Below are positions 42,428 through 54,959 of a stretch of 64,000 nt of DNA, piece by piece. A model generated the notes under the pieces. It saw nothing but the letters and a program-made list of their open reading frames with translations. It ran no database searches and was not told the DNA's origin. Source of the stretch: Selaginella moellendorffii (taxonomy: Eukaryota; Streptophyta; Lycopodiopsida; Selaginellales; Selaginellaceae). How positions within the stretch are numbered: position 1 is the first letter of the stretch; every line of letters begins with the position of its first letter. The stretch covers positions 619,141-683,140 of the forward strand of contig NW_003314326.1 in the NCBI RefSeq assembly GCF_000143415.4, written 5' to 3'. Both the position numbers and the translations under genes were made by a program.

Positions 42428-43575
42428 TGTAGCGCACGTGGTTTTGACCCTTTATCCTATGGTGATTTACCATAGGATAACACCACGAAGCGGAACCTAA
42501 ACCCTCTTTGTGCCACGTGACAGATGCCACGTGTCACATGCCACGTGTCCATGCCACGTGTCCATAAGAACCCGAGGTTTAGGGCCTTGGGCCACTGAAC
42601 AAAGGAACGGTGCCAAACTCCCAAACATGGAGCCAAGGAGTGACGGAACCGAACCACGGAGCAACTCCCGAGCATAAAGCCCAAGGAGCGAAGGGATAGG
42701 AGCCCGGAGCGACTTGGAACAGTCCTGGAGCAACCAGCATCCCAATGCCAGGACCAGCACGCAAAACGGAGCCAAACGGGGTCTGGCGTTATTTCGGCAT
42801 ACCGGTGGCCTAACGTGAGGATATGGGTACTCCACCAACTAGCATGGAATGGAACTTGGGCTTAGACCCAAGCCGGACGCAAAACAAGCACAGGCACGCA
42901 AGCGGGAGCTAGACTATGCCTCAGGTTGGTCGGCCATGCCCGACCTACCCACTATCCCTACTATACATTTGGAACCCCCCATAGCCCCCCCCCCCTTGAG
43001 GAACACACGCTTTGGGCTTTCACCCCAAGCCTCCCTTAGTATCAGGAGTTAGTCTCTGGGACAAGCTCGAAACTTACTAAATATGGAATGTCCCTAGATT
43101 GCGAATTTGGACACGGGACGAACACCATTGTGTTCAGGACAATCTCTACATTCCGTAGATATGCCAAATGAGCAAATCTGGACACTTTCCACAAATAGCA
43201 TTTGGGACCGAAATGAGACTAACACAAAAGGCATGATAGCGAGGGTGTTTGGCAGACACGGTAAGCTATCATGTAGCGATATTGAGGGACCAATCTCAAT
43301 ACGCGAGGGTTCTTGTCAAGCCAGTGCAAGACAGAGCAAAAGAGAACTAACAAGCCGGGCCAAGTATGCTCAGCTAAATAGACACTTAGGAATTCCTTCC
43401 TTATGCTCATCCGGCCAAGTACAGATGCAAAGTCCAGTTTACTAACACTTGAACAAGAGGGGCTAATAAAGGGAACCAGCAATACCGACCTCCTGCCATC
43501 GTGGCAGTAAGGTAAGAATGTCCATAAGGACTAGTCGACAGGTAACTTTCGATACCTGAAGTCACATGCGCGACA
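42428..43575 (-). repeat. Downstream (3') LTR of the LARD-like element
   Basis: Contains five CACGTG cores in its first 135 bp as written on the plus strand, four of them within tandem CCACGTGTC-type units (42512-42565). A poly-C run lies near 42986. Confidence 0.88.
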
Positions 43576-46500
43576 CTCTCCCCCCCTTGGGAAGATCGAC
43601 GTCCTCGTCGATGCATACTCGAGTCTAGAATACCGCCAAGGAAACAACTCCAGAAAAAGTTCACGGTACTCACACTATGTGAGAAATGCACCAACTTAAA
43701 TGAGTTAGGGGGCAACCTCTTTGTCTAACGCGGATGCGCTACCAGCTCAGACACCTTCCGGCCGTCGCCGACAAGGAAATAACCAACGGAGTCAGCCACC
43801 CCTGCTGCTCTGGGAGTCACCCAGCTTACAAAAGTGTGATATGCCCTGCCCGCAGAGACATAGAGAGAGAAGCTAGAGGCCCCAACCCTCCTGAGCAAAG
43901 AAACCAAACCCGTCGGTAAGGTTTAGATAGACTACTGTAAACAGGCAGTTAGAGTTGTTTACACGGTCACGCCCTTTCAACGAAATAAGGAACATCGACA
44001 GAGAGGCGGGTTATGTGACCAGTCGACAGTAGCTACCCCATGACTAGAGATTTCAACATGCACACAAAGTGCCGAAGCCAGTCTACCTATACTGGCCCAA
44101 ACTCAAAGATCAATAGATGGACAATATCAAAGTCATAAACAATGATATCTTAGAGTCTTAATTATCAGTGAGTATATCTTATATTAGAACACAAAAGTAT
44201 TCCAAGTAAGTTATCATCCGATAAACTAGTATTATAGTATAGGAACCACCAAGATCATCATAATTGGGAAACATAGGAATCACCATCTAACAAAACTCAA
44301 TAGCAAGCGCATCATTGAGAAAACTCAATGACAAAACTTAACTACTGAAGATGGCAGATAGTATGCTAAACAACTTACGAAAGATAACTCAAAGAACACA
44401 AAGTATCATTGACTAATAAGCAAAATGCTCGCAAATGTATTACCCAAAGGAAATAACATTCAAATCTATCAAAACTAACTCGAGCAACAATCAACAGAAG
44501 AGAATGAATGCGGTAAGACCAACAAACACTCATTCCTGCCAACTATCACAAAAGCCAATCTAAACAGATCCCAACCAACAATACCAAGGAACTCAAGTTG
44601 CCTAAGCAAGTGTTAGCAACATCCTATTGATGTCTCAAACCCAAGAGACCAATCCAGAGCAAATCACAAAGAACATGTGATATTGCAAAAAGCCACAAGC
44701 CATCAAAGAAAACAACTAACTATCACGAAAGATCATCAATCATCCCATCAATAAAGAGATGCATAATCATTGTCTAAGAAAGAATCCACTATCTCAAAGA
44801 GCAGCGAATCATTTTATATCAACAACAACCAAGCAAAACCCTTGACAAGGATAATCAACTATCTTAGATGATAATTAATCATCACCAATGATTGCCAGAT
44901 GCAAATACTAACTTCATCGAAGCTAACAAGCCAAAATGCCCTCCCCAACAACTTCTAACAAATGGAACAACGAGCATAAAGCTCAAAGAACCAAAAGCTC
45001 GAAGAAGTCTATAGCTAAATCTTTCCTAACAATGATCACAAGTTTCGCATGAACTAACTTCAATGCTAAAGAAGAAATTATAGTTCAACCCACAATATCC
45101 TCCTCAACACATCCATAAGCTAAACTTCATAATGCCAAGCTAATGAAGAGCATGTCTGCATCAATCCAAAAGCTAAGCATAACGAAGCTATGCTGGACAA
45201 GTGATCACCAAACGATCCTCCATGAATCCATCCATAGCAAGACGTAACTCACTTCATAACAAGCACAAAAAGAATCATCAATGATCAATATATTTCAACT
45301 AAAATCCCATAAGGATTTAAATATTCCAATATCGATCACTAACTCTCCCATTTGTAGAGTTAGCATAGTCCATGACTAAATCACTTTTCAAGGAAAAGCC
45401 AAAGCTCAACCCCTACTAAATAACCTCGTCTAGAACACAACTAATTCAAACTTGCCATTCCGCTTGTTTGAACGTCAACACAGTTGCTAACTAGCAAATG
45501 CACGAATGCCAATAACACAAAGCCATAGCCAAATCATTAACACTATTTTCATCGAGACTAATGAAACGCAATATCAATCCTAAGGATAGACATTTCATCT
45601 CACTTGAATCTCAACGTTAATAATATCAATGACAAGGCATCACCTCAATGCCATCAACATCAGAACAAAGCTAAAAGAAAGCAAGAGTGAATCACCACTC
45701 AAAACTCTCTTGCAACCAAGCTAACCAAAGTCGAAGATACTTTAGTCAGTATCCGAGACTAGTTCTTCAACATTACTCAGGTACAGATAACACTTCCTCA
45801 AGGAGTGCATCACCACATCCAAGACTCAATGAAATCCAACACTATGAACTAAACGCAACCAAATAATACCAACAGAGGTAGAGTCGACATGCCAACATAG
45901 AAAACCCATGTAAGTCAAATGACACGATCCTCCGCAATACCATCCGGTAAAGTAAACCCATCACTGCTAAATCTTCATCAAGCGAAGCAAGTGTCCAAAG
46001 CCCTTGACAAAGTCTACAAGCAATCACTAGTTGCAAAGCAACCAACAATCACTTGTCTTGCTTTTCACAAGACCCAAACACTAACTCATGCCATTGAGTT
46101 ACACACTTGTCCAACATGAACGTAATACCCCAAATATAAGATAAAGGTTCATGGACAAGCACAAACTAAATGACCACTCGAATCCAACTCAACCGCGATA
46201 AGCTCACCAATGCATTTAGCCACTAGCTCTGAGCATGCCTTGAAGAGGCTAGCTATGCATGACCAACACTTAGCCGAAACTAAAGTGAAGACCATGAGAT
46301 GGACTCATATTGGTACACAACCTCCTCATAGACAAAGCTACAGTATGGGTACCAACATCTCAAACTCAAACAACTAAGTTGAACATCACCATCCTCAGCC
46401 AAGGCACAGGGCCACCAAGACCAAGTCAAGATCAGTGAGAGTTCACTACTCTCATAGAGTCTAACAAAATGCAAAGTGCAACCTGCCACCAAGCATAACG

Positions 46501-48549
46501 CTACAAAAGAAAGGCACAAGGGTCACCTTTATAGAAAAGTGCAACAGCCACTTTTCTACACTAACTCCAGACTCTATCCAACTCAATTGCCTTAGCCCCA
46601 AAAGTCAGCATCCCTTTCAGGCCGCATCATACAAACTACATACTAAGGTTTAAGCCAACCGAAGTCAACTCCAACCCCTTCACTAGTTTGTACTGGCTTA
46701 CGAAAACGGAATGGTTTTCGGACAAAGTGATAACAGATCAGCTATTAGAAAAGTCTAAGAAAATTTGTGGAAAATTTCCATCCTAGAAAAAGAATGACTC
46801 TCAGTCCAGGAATACAAACTTTCAAGACTCAACCAACTTCCTCCTACTAACAACTTCACATAGGTTCACCTCAACACAAATGCTCATGACCCATAGTATG
46901 CTTAAGCCTCGAACATCTTTTTGCCCATTCTTTCGACATCCAACACTGATATCCGTAAAAATGCAAATGGAATATCCAAGGCTTGATCACGAAGACCACA
47001 TCTTCGGATATCCACATTGCACTAACACTGTTCTTCAATCACTTTCAAGATCCAATGTGAAGCTAAAACACTAACAAGAAAAAATGACATGGAAAATCAA
47101 GCTCTAAGGAAAATTCCTCATTACTCGAAGTAACAATGCCACTTCCACTAACACAAGTGCTAGTGATGTCAATGCCCCAACTACACACCTTCTCCATCCA
47201 ACAATCTACTCCAAGTGCTAACGGATCAACTAATGAGCTATAACAAATGCTACAACCCTTTCCAACACCACAATGGGCAAACTTAAGGAACTAAGGAACC
47301 AACTTAAGCTTAGCATAATGGACCACCATTAAGAATCTAGTCAAAGCTACTACAATGCTACTTCGTGCAAGTAGACTTAGCTTCACCATCAACCACTTTG
47401 GGGTTGATCATCATTTAACCAAGCAACTTCGTAAACACATTGCTCATTATCACATGGATATGATATAAATCACAATGACTTGATCATCAATCAAGCAACA
47501 CTATGAGCAATGCCCATGTCAGTACTGCAAAGGTTTATGTGAATATCAAGTGTCAACTCAATTCGATAAAATGCAACATAAATGCCACACCCCACCAATA
47601 GAGATTTATAACACTTAATACCACTAACTTTTGTTCACAACATGGACATACTCATGCCACTCTCTATCCGACCAAACTCAACACTAATCCAACACCAAGC
47701 TACTCAAGGAGCAATAGCAAGGTTCCCCAGAAAAGAATTAAGCATTGTAACCCAAGTCTTCCAATAGTGAGCCTAGACACAATGGTTTAGCGTTTCACCA
47801 CTATCTATCCCATAACTCACCACTTGTAAGACCATCATATTCATCATGCATCAAAATAGGGATTCTTGATTGCATAATGTGAATACGAGCAATGAGTTAA
47901 CACCTCGTTGCAAATCATCTCTCCAAGAAGAAAAGATGATTTACGTGTTTGATCCTCCGTCCCTGACTACTCTCTTTTCGGTCTCATCTTTGACTAAACC
48001 TCAAGCTTGCTTTCGCACTACCTTCAGTCCAATCCGAGAAAAGTTTATGAGAGAGCACGGCAATGACTACCTGAACTAATAGACTAATCCCTACAGTCTT
48101 GATTAATCCACTTGTAATCATGCCTTGGAAGGATCCACTAGTGCCGTGCTAAACAGCTACGGACCAGCCTATTTGCCACTCATAGCAAACTCAGGGAAAG
48201 TTTGCTTTCACCCACGGTACATGGAACAACTCATGGAACCACCGATAGGCTAACATTAATCCTGCCAACTCAAAGCATATCCTCGAGTTGCTAATGCGCC
48301 TCACTCACGAGTCCAAGCGTAAACTCGTGCTAACGGAGCATCTCAAATCCATCCTATGAGCCCAAGAGCAAGCTCACATTATTAGGTACAAAAGGTAACC
48401 AAAACCATACCCAAGAACGAATGTGAACCCTTTGCACCAAACATGTACCCACTCGGATTATCGTTTTCATCTCTGCGTATGCAACGAGACTAGTTGCCCA
48501 ATCTCATTGAATAGTACTCACTGAGACTCAACCTGTCTCTGATACCAAA
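43576..48549. other. Interior of the LARD-like element, no coding capacity seen
   Basis: About 5 kb, A/C-rich on the plus strand, with no frame longer than about 80 codons and no retroviral motif on either strand. A tRNA-like D-arm text (GAGCTGGTAGCGC on the minus strand, near 43735) is present, but no T-arm follows. Confidence 0.75.
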
Positions 48550-49684
48550 TGTAGCGCACGTGGTTTTGACCCTTTATCCTATGGTGATTTACCATAGGAT
48601 AACACCACGAAGCGGAACCTAAACCCTCTTTGTGCCACGTGACAGATGCCACATGTCACATGCCACGTGTCCATAAGAACCCGAGGTTCAGGGCCTTGGG
48701 CCACTGAACAAAGGAACGGTGCCAAACTCCCAAACATGGAGCCAAGGAGTGACGGAACCGAACCACGGAGCAACTCCCGAGCATAAAGCCCAAGGAGCGA
48801 AGGGACAGGAGCCCGGAGCGACTTGGAACAGTCCTGGAGCAACCAGCATCCCAATGCCAGGACCAGCACGCAAAACGGAGCCAAACGGGGTCTGGTGTTA
48901 TTTCGGCATACCGGTGGCCTAACGTGAGGATATGGGTACTCCACCAACTAGCATGGAATGGAACTTGGGCTTAGACCCAAGCCGGACGCAGAACAAGGAC
49001 AGGCACGCAAGCGGGAGCTAGACTATGCCTTAGGTTGGTCGGCCATGCCCGACCTACCCACTATCCCTACTATACATTTGGAACCCCCTATAGCCCCCCC
49101 CCCCTTGAGGAACACACGCTTTGGGCTTTCACCCCAAGCCTCCCTTAGTATCAGGAGTTAGTCTCTGGGACAAACTCGAAACTTACTAAATATGGAATGT
49201 CCCTAGATTGCGAATTTGGACACGGGACGAACACCATTGTGTTCAGGACAATCTCTACGTTCCGTAGATATGCCAAATGAGCAAATCTGGACACTTTCCA
49301 CAAATAGCATTTGGGACCGAAATGAGACTAACACAAAAGGCATGATAGCGAGGGTGTTTGGCAGACACGGTAAGCTATCATGTAGCGATATTGAGGGACC
49401 AATCTCAATACGCGAGGGTTCTTGTCAAGCCAGTGCAAGACAGAGCAAAAGAGAACTAACAAGCCGGGCCAAGTATGCTCAGCTAAATAGACACTTAGGA
49501 ATTCCTTCCTTATGCTCATCCGGCCAAGTACAGATGCAAAGTCCAGTTTACTAACACTTGAACAAGAGGGGCTAATAAAGGGAACCAGCAATACCGACCT
49601 CCTGCCATCGTGGCAGTAAGGTAAGAATGTCCATAAGGACTAGTCGACAGGTAACTTTCGATACCCGAAGTCACATGCGCGACA
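48550..49684 (-). repeat. Upstream (5') LTR of the LARD-like element
   Basis: Same as the other LTR, except that it lacks one CCACGTGTC-type unit and has one CACGTG mutated to CACATG. The primer-binding site lies immediately inside it. Confidence 0.88.
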
Positions 49685-49689
49685 GTGTC

Positions 49690-52608
49690 GGAATAACACT
49701 TGCAAAGATGGTCCTTATGAATAAGACATGAATACAAGAAATTATATTCCAATGAGCTGGTACCTCAAAAGTAGGACTTTATGGGTCATCAAATTAACAA
49801 AGTCAAAAAAGTTGGATGACTCAAGTGGAGTCAAGGAATGGTCCTAAAGGATTGATAAAAACATTTGTACTAAGGTGTGTTATACCCTAGGAAGGATGGA
49901 GAGGATCATATAATTCACATATGAGAATAGTGAGTATTTCATTGATAGTAGAATGTGCCATACTAAATTTGTGGGAAAGGTGTTCCCAAAAGAAAGTAAC
50001 TTTGGCATGGAGTTGTGTGTGAACACCATGGTGTAGTGCTAACTGATAGTTGGCATGAGAAACAACTACTTTTGTCTCGGCAAAGACTTAGACATAAGTG
50101 AAAAGTGTCATAAAAGTAGGCTTATAGAACTGATGGTGTGGAGACACCAAATATACCAAAGTGTGATGCCTTGAGGTCAAGTTAATGAGTTCATGAGAAC
50201 CCCTTACCAAAAGAATCCCAATGGAAATAAGAATGGTATAGCCTAAGCTGGAAGGCATACAATTAGAGTGTGGTGACCCAAATAATGATGGAGGTGTGGA
50301 AACATTAGTAATGAGTTGTAAGACTTGACAACTATGAAGCAACTAAGCAAAAAGTGTAAAATAATTGATTAGATGGGTAGAAGTTAATTACCCAAGACTT
50401 CTTATTAGGCTAAGGACATTAGATATACCCTTTAGGGGATAAATTGGTTAGGTTGAGATATAGTAAGTCAATGTTAAAAAGGGAAATGCTCATTGTCAAG
50501 AAAGTCATTATTGGGACATCTAAACACTATAAAACATTAAGAAGTGGTGTTTGGTATCATAAATGCATTAGATAAGGCTTAAAGGACTAAGTCCCTAACA
50601 AATAATGGATAGAAAGTGTTATCTAATGTCCAAGGGATTTATAAAACACGTGAAATTAAAGTGGTGTAACAGAAGTATAATCTTGAAGCTTGTCATGAGG
50701 TGAGGCTATCAAGGTTAGAGAAGTAATTCCCGAGTGTTCAAAGGGATGGATTTGAATGAAAATCGATGGTTAAGGACTTTCACGTTTATGCATGAAACTA
50801 TGTTACACTAATCAAGTGACTTGCTAAACGAGATTGGCAAGTCGAGAGGGAACAAAAACCTTAGCTGAAGGTGTTGACTTAAAAAAGGGGTGGCATATGG
50901 GGCCAAGCATGGAAGAGTTCATGCATGATCATAGATTTGTCAAGTGAAAGAACTTGGCAATTCAAAGGAATTAAGTTTTTAAATTATGATCTGTAACGTG
51001 CTTTAAGTATAAATTGGTGCACCAGTGTGAGGAGTCATGCTAGGCATACTTGGTGATGCCATCCATAGATGCATATACGGAGATTAGATTTGAGTCCCAA
51101 CCCTTTAATGCTTAGCTTCAAGTCCCAACTCACTAGGGCGTGGTGATGGTTTGGAATATGAGGACACTCATTTTTTGGTAGTCATGGACTCTTAGTAAAG
51201 AGATTAGCTTGGGCACACTGCCAAGCGAGGGATGCCCCGGAGTCGTGATGCACGATTAGATTGCCTAGTGTGAAATCTCATCATATCTAACTTGAACAGT
51301 TTGGTGCAAGTGGCACTAAAGACATGGTGAATGAGATGGGGACACTCAATCTCAGTTACTATGGACCCTTGGTCGGAAGGGCTGACTTGGGCGCACCGCC
51401 AAGTGTGGGGGATGCCCTAATGGTCATAGTCAACAACTTAAAGGTCTGGAAGATTTAGTATTTATTGGCAAATCTATTAAGGTGTCAAGGTTAGATCACT
51501 AAGTGATCTTACTGCTAAACAAAGACAAAGTCCTTGTAAGGTTAAGGAATAAAGTTCCTAGTTCAAAGTGTTGATTTTAACTATTGATAATAGTGTGGCT
51601 TGGTCAAGGTGACCAAGTGGGAAAAACACCTAAGGGAAATGAACTATAATAATATAATGGTATTGTAAATTCAAGAAAATAGTCTCCAAATAAAAACCCA
51701 TAGGTGGGTCACAAAGTTGAGCCATGGATAAAGCCTAAAGTAGAAAATATTAGGAAAACTTACTAGAAGTGAACACCCCCTAGACTTGGCAAAAGTAAAG
51801 CCTTTGCTATGGAACCAAATGAATATCTTGAAGATGAAGGTAATGATCTTATGTTGCTTGGTGTAACAATTAAAGGATAGGAACAAAAGATTAGTAGCCA
51901 AGAATGGTCTATAAAAATCATTAAAAGAAATTGAAATGTCAATATTAGGCAAATAACACTCATGTGTTAGGTGCTAATAGATTGTGGGAAAAGAAATGTG
52001 TTTCCAAAGATGAATTCCTAAATGCTCTAATTTGGCAAAAGGTGAAAGCTCCAAGAGAGGGAGTGGCAAAGTAGCCAAACGATAAAATTGTGGATAGCCC
52101 TAGCACAAATTATGGGTAAATAGAACTTAGTGCCTAAAGTGGCACGAAATAGAAGAGAGGATGATGGTGTCCTCAAGTAAAGAATTTTTTAGGATGGGGA
52201 AGTGGAGCTTGCACAACATGTGCAATGTAAGGTGTCGGAGACATCTAGAAAATTGACTTTGAGAAGTCAAAAATAAAAGCTCCAAAATGAAATAGTTATG
52301 TTGAGGGAAGTTGAGACTACTCAGGAATGAGTAGTTAGATTAAGTTAGAGAAGTTGTCCCTAACGGGTTTACCAAGAACTAAATCAAATAAAGGGAGAGA
52401 ATCACCACAAATGGTCTAATGAGTTTTTAAATTAGAGAGATTATATTTCTTAGAGGATGGGCAAGGCATAGTGAGCTTTTGATATCAAACCATTGACGAA
52501 TATTAATTAGGTGCCAAAGATGAAAAATGTTAATCCAAGATGGGATTACTTTATAAAATGTTTTATCATTCGATAAGGACATCGAACTTTGTCTATGGGT
52601 GGTGGAGT
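49690..52608. other. Interior of family C element, right part
   Basis: No gene seen on either strand. The DNA is G/A-rich on the plus strand with short frames only. It joins directly to 42422 if the nested element and one GTGTC are removed. Confidence 0.6.
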
Positions 52609-52980
52609 TGTGAGACACAAAATCCCTAGGCCCCAAAGAGGAGCCAAAAGGGTGCCACGTGGTAGTGGCTGAGGTAGAAGCCAAATGAGCGTAACACATT
52701 TGGACTAAAAGCTCCAACTCAAAAAGTCGAGAGTGAGAGTGGAACTCTTAATGGATGAAGTGCTCAAGGAACGAGCACGAAACGAATAATAAGTGAGTCT
52801 TTAAAAAAGGATATAAGAGGACTAATATATAATACGTGGAAGTGTCTAAGATGGACTTGAGATGGAGTCCAAAATGAAGTTTAAGATGGACCCGAGATGG
52901 AGTCTAAGATGGACCCAAAATGGAGTCCAAGATGGAATCCAAAAATGGACCTGAGATGGAGACCTTGCATGCAATTCAAA
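52609..52980 (+). repeat. Truncated LTR of family C with GAGATGGA minisatellite
   Basis: Begins TGTGAGACACAAAATCCC like the copy at 60344. From about 52850 it contains an imperfect GAGATGGAGTCC-type tandem repeat and then leaves the family consensus. Confidence 0.65.
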
Positions 52981-53116
52981 AAGCCAAAAAGACTAGGCAT
53001 AATAGATAAGTGAAAATCTCTTATGGCTTAGGCCAAGAGATAAAGTCCTTTGGTATCAAGGCAAAATAAACACTCTTGGAAATAAATTTGAGAGAAAATG
53101 AAATGGTCCATTTATT

Positions 53117-54953
53117 TTGTTTAAGATATCAGCCCTAGGAATGGCCGAAGTGCACACCTTAAATGGAGACGATACTACACTCATAAACTTAAACCATTTA
53201 AAAAAATACCATGAAGATATAAACATAAATTTTGTCTATATCTTAGGGTACAAAGCTATGGATAAGCTCGTAAATGAAGCCCTCTCAAAGATTCATCGTG
53301 ATGAGCTGCCTAAGTGCATAGATAAGGTGGCCAACTGGATGAAGAATATGGGTCTAGAAAAATTCTACAAAGCTACATCAATATTTGTAAGATTACAATA
53401 AGGCAAACTGATTTTTCAATTATGGGATCTTGTGAAACTAACTTTCAGAATGGATGGAGGGGATATTAAGATCACTCAGGATCTTATTTTCAAGCTTTTC
53501 TATCTCCTTATAGAGCTAAATCAATGGAATTGGACAGAAGGAGTAGTCTTTCCTGATAAGTTCAAACATGGATCTATTCATCTAGAATATGGGGAAAATA
53601 CATGTCCCCTAAAAAAGATTCATCTTTGTGCAAGAAAAACATTTATATATCTGAGCACTTTCTTTGATGGGGAACTTCCAAAGAAAGAAATCAAGGGATA
53701 CATTAGATAGATGTTTCTTTTTCTAGAGCAGACCTTCCTTCAAAATCTTGTTGATATGGCCTATTGAATTTTTTTTCGGGCAATGCTATCGCAAATGTTC
53801 TAGATGACTTCGGGTATCAAAAGTTACCTATCAGCTAGTCCTTTCGGATATTCTTTCCTTCCTTAATGCCCTTCGGGTCTAAGTGCACATGTGATGACCA
53901 GTTTCTCAACTAGCTTAGGCAGAGACTAATAAAGGATCTAGCAATACCGATCTCCTGCCGTCGTGGCAGTAAGGAAAGAATATCCGAAAGGACTATCCGA
54001 CATGTAACTTTCAATACCCAAAGTCACATTCACGACAAATGCAAGATTTAGAAGAAAAGAAGGGGTAGATACTCTAAAAGTAACGTCTATATTTTTCTTG
54101 CCCCATCCTATAATCTTTGCCAGCAAATCACAAGGATCAATAAGCAGAGATTACTAGGCCAACAAGGAAAAAACATTTCCAAAATATGTTTGCATGCAAA
54201 AGCAAACAAAGGCACAAGGACAAGGCTTAGGGCAAGCACATTTAGGCAAGACAACCTAGGTAGGTTGGAGGTGGTTAGGGAGCTTCTTTCTCTCTCTTGC
54301 TCTTCCCCTCTCAATCACTCTACGTCTACACCTTTACCATGATACACTGACACTCCAAGTTTAGATCTGAAGCTATGTACGGCAACTCAAATGCTGCCTA
54401 GGGCTGCGCCCGAAAAGTACGTCCTCCCCAACTATACATCCAGACGAGGGGGCAAGTTCACCTATTTGAAGCCAGAGTATCATACTAGGCTTAAGGTGTT
54501 GTGTGTCATCATCGACAAGAGGACGGTTGTGCAAAATACAAACATAAAGATAACTCACCTATTGGAAGATATTGAGGATGAAAGACAAATAAACATAGCT
54601 CATTTCATGGATTTGTAACCAAAATTAAGCATGTTACCTTACAAGAAAGCAAGGGAAGGCAAGTGAAAATAGAAGTCTTCATATTTTTGCAGTGCATCTA
54701 CGAGCATTATGCAACTCAAGAGAATCCCACACCTCTCCTTGCCATTGAGGCACCACCACCACTATCTCCTCCAAGGGAGATGGTGAGGGAAAGGATGCCT
54801 ATGAGAGATGTGGAGGAGGAACAAATTTCCCAAGAGCCCAAGGATGCAGATCTGGGCGAGGGAAATTCTCCCCTCAAAAAGAGATTCTGCTTGGCAGAAT
54901 CACTTTATAGGATAAATCCACATGCCTCCTCCAAAAATGGATATCTAGGATAA
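53117..54953 (+). pseudogene. Unrecognised broken coding region, probably element-derived
   Basis: Four plus-strand frames (53117-53401, 53432-53710, 54391-54618, 54663-54953) have balanced amino acid composition and long stop-free runs for such AT-rich DNA. I do not recognise the family. The last frame ends in a Pro-rich and acidic tail. LTR debris at 53805-54037 separates the two pairs. It may be a gag-like or captured host gene, now broken. Confidence 0.3.
53805..54037. repeat. Fold-back of LTR termini (1.1-kb-LTR family)
   Basis: The terminal 55 bp or so of the LTR occurs in inverted orientation at 53805-53862, and again in direct orientation as the end of a partial LTR (53850-54037). 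Together they make an inverted repeat beginning GACTTCGGGTAT and ending ATACCCAAAGTC. Confidence 0.65.
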
Positions 54954-54959
54954 TAGAAA

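Larger units (their letters stand above)
42428..49684 (-). mobile_element. Full-length non-autonomous (LARD-like) LTR retrotransposon
   Basis: LTRs at 42428-43575 (1148 bp) and 48550-49684 (1135 bp) are nearly identical, apart from a 13-bp repeat-unit difference near 42555. The five bases GTGTC flank both outer ends. Read on the minus strand, the upstream LTR is followed by TGGTATCAGAG (complement CTCTGATACCA at about 48538-48549), the classic initiator-Met primer-binding site, and the downstream LTR is preceded by AAGGGGGGGAGAG (complement at 43576-43588). The 4974-bp interior contains no gag or pol and only short frames. It must have moved using proteins of another element. Confidence 0.88.
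40470..52980 (+). mobile_element. Coding-poor LTR element (family C) hosting a nested element
   Basis: LTR-type sequence at about 40470-41963 matches the right part of the 1.66-kb repeat at 60344-62002. It is followed by TGGTATTGGAA at 41967, a decayed initiator-Met primer-binding site. Internal DNA (41964-42422 and 49690-52608) has no recognisable gene. At 52609 a second LTR starts TGTGAGACAC after a purine-rich run, and it is truncated near 52980. The second non-autonomous element is inserted at 42423-49689. Borders at 40470 and 52980 are approximate. Confidence 0.65.

Noticed and set aside
43700-43770. tRNA-like sequence on the minus strand inside the LARD-like element
   Set aside because: A D-arm-like stretch is present, but there is no T-arm (GGTTCGAATC-type) and no closing acceptor stem.
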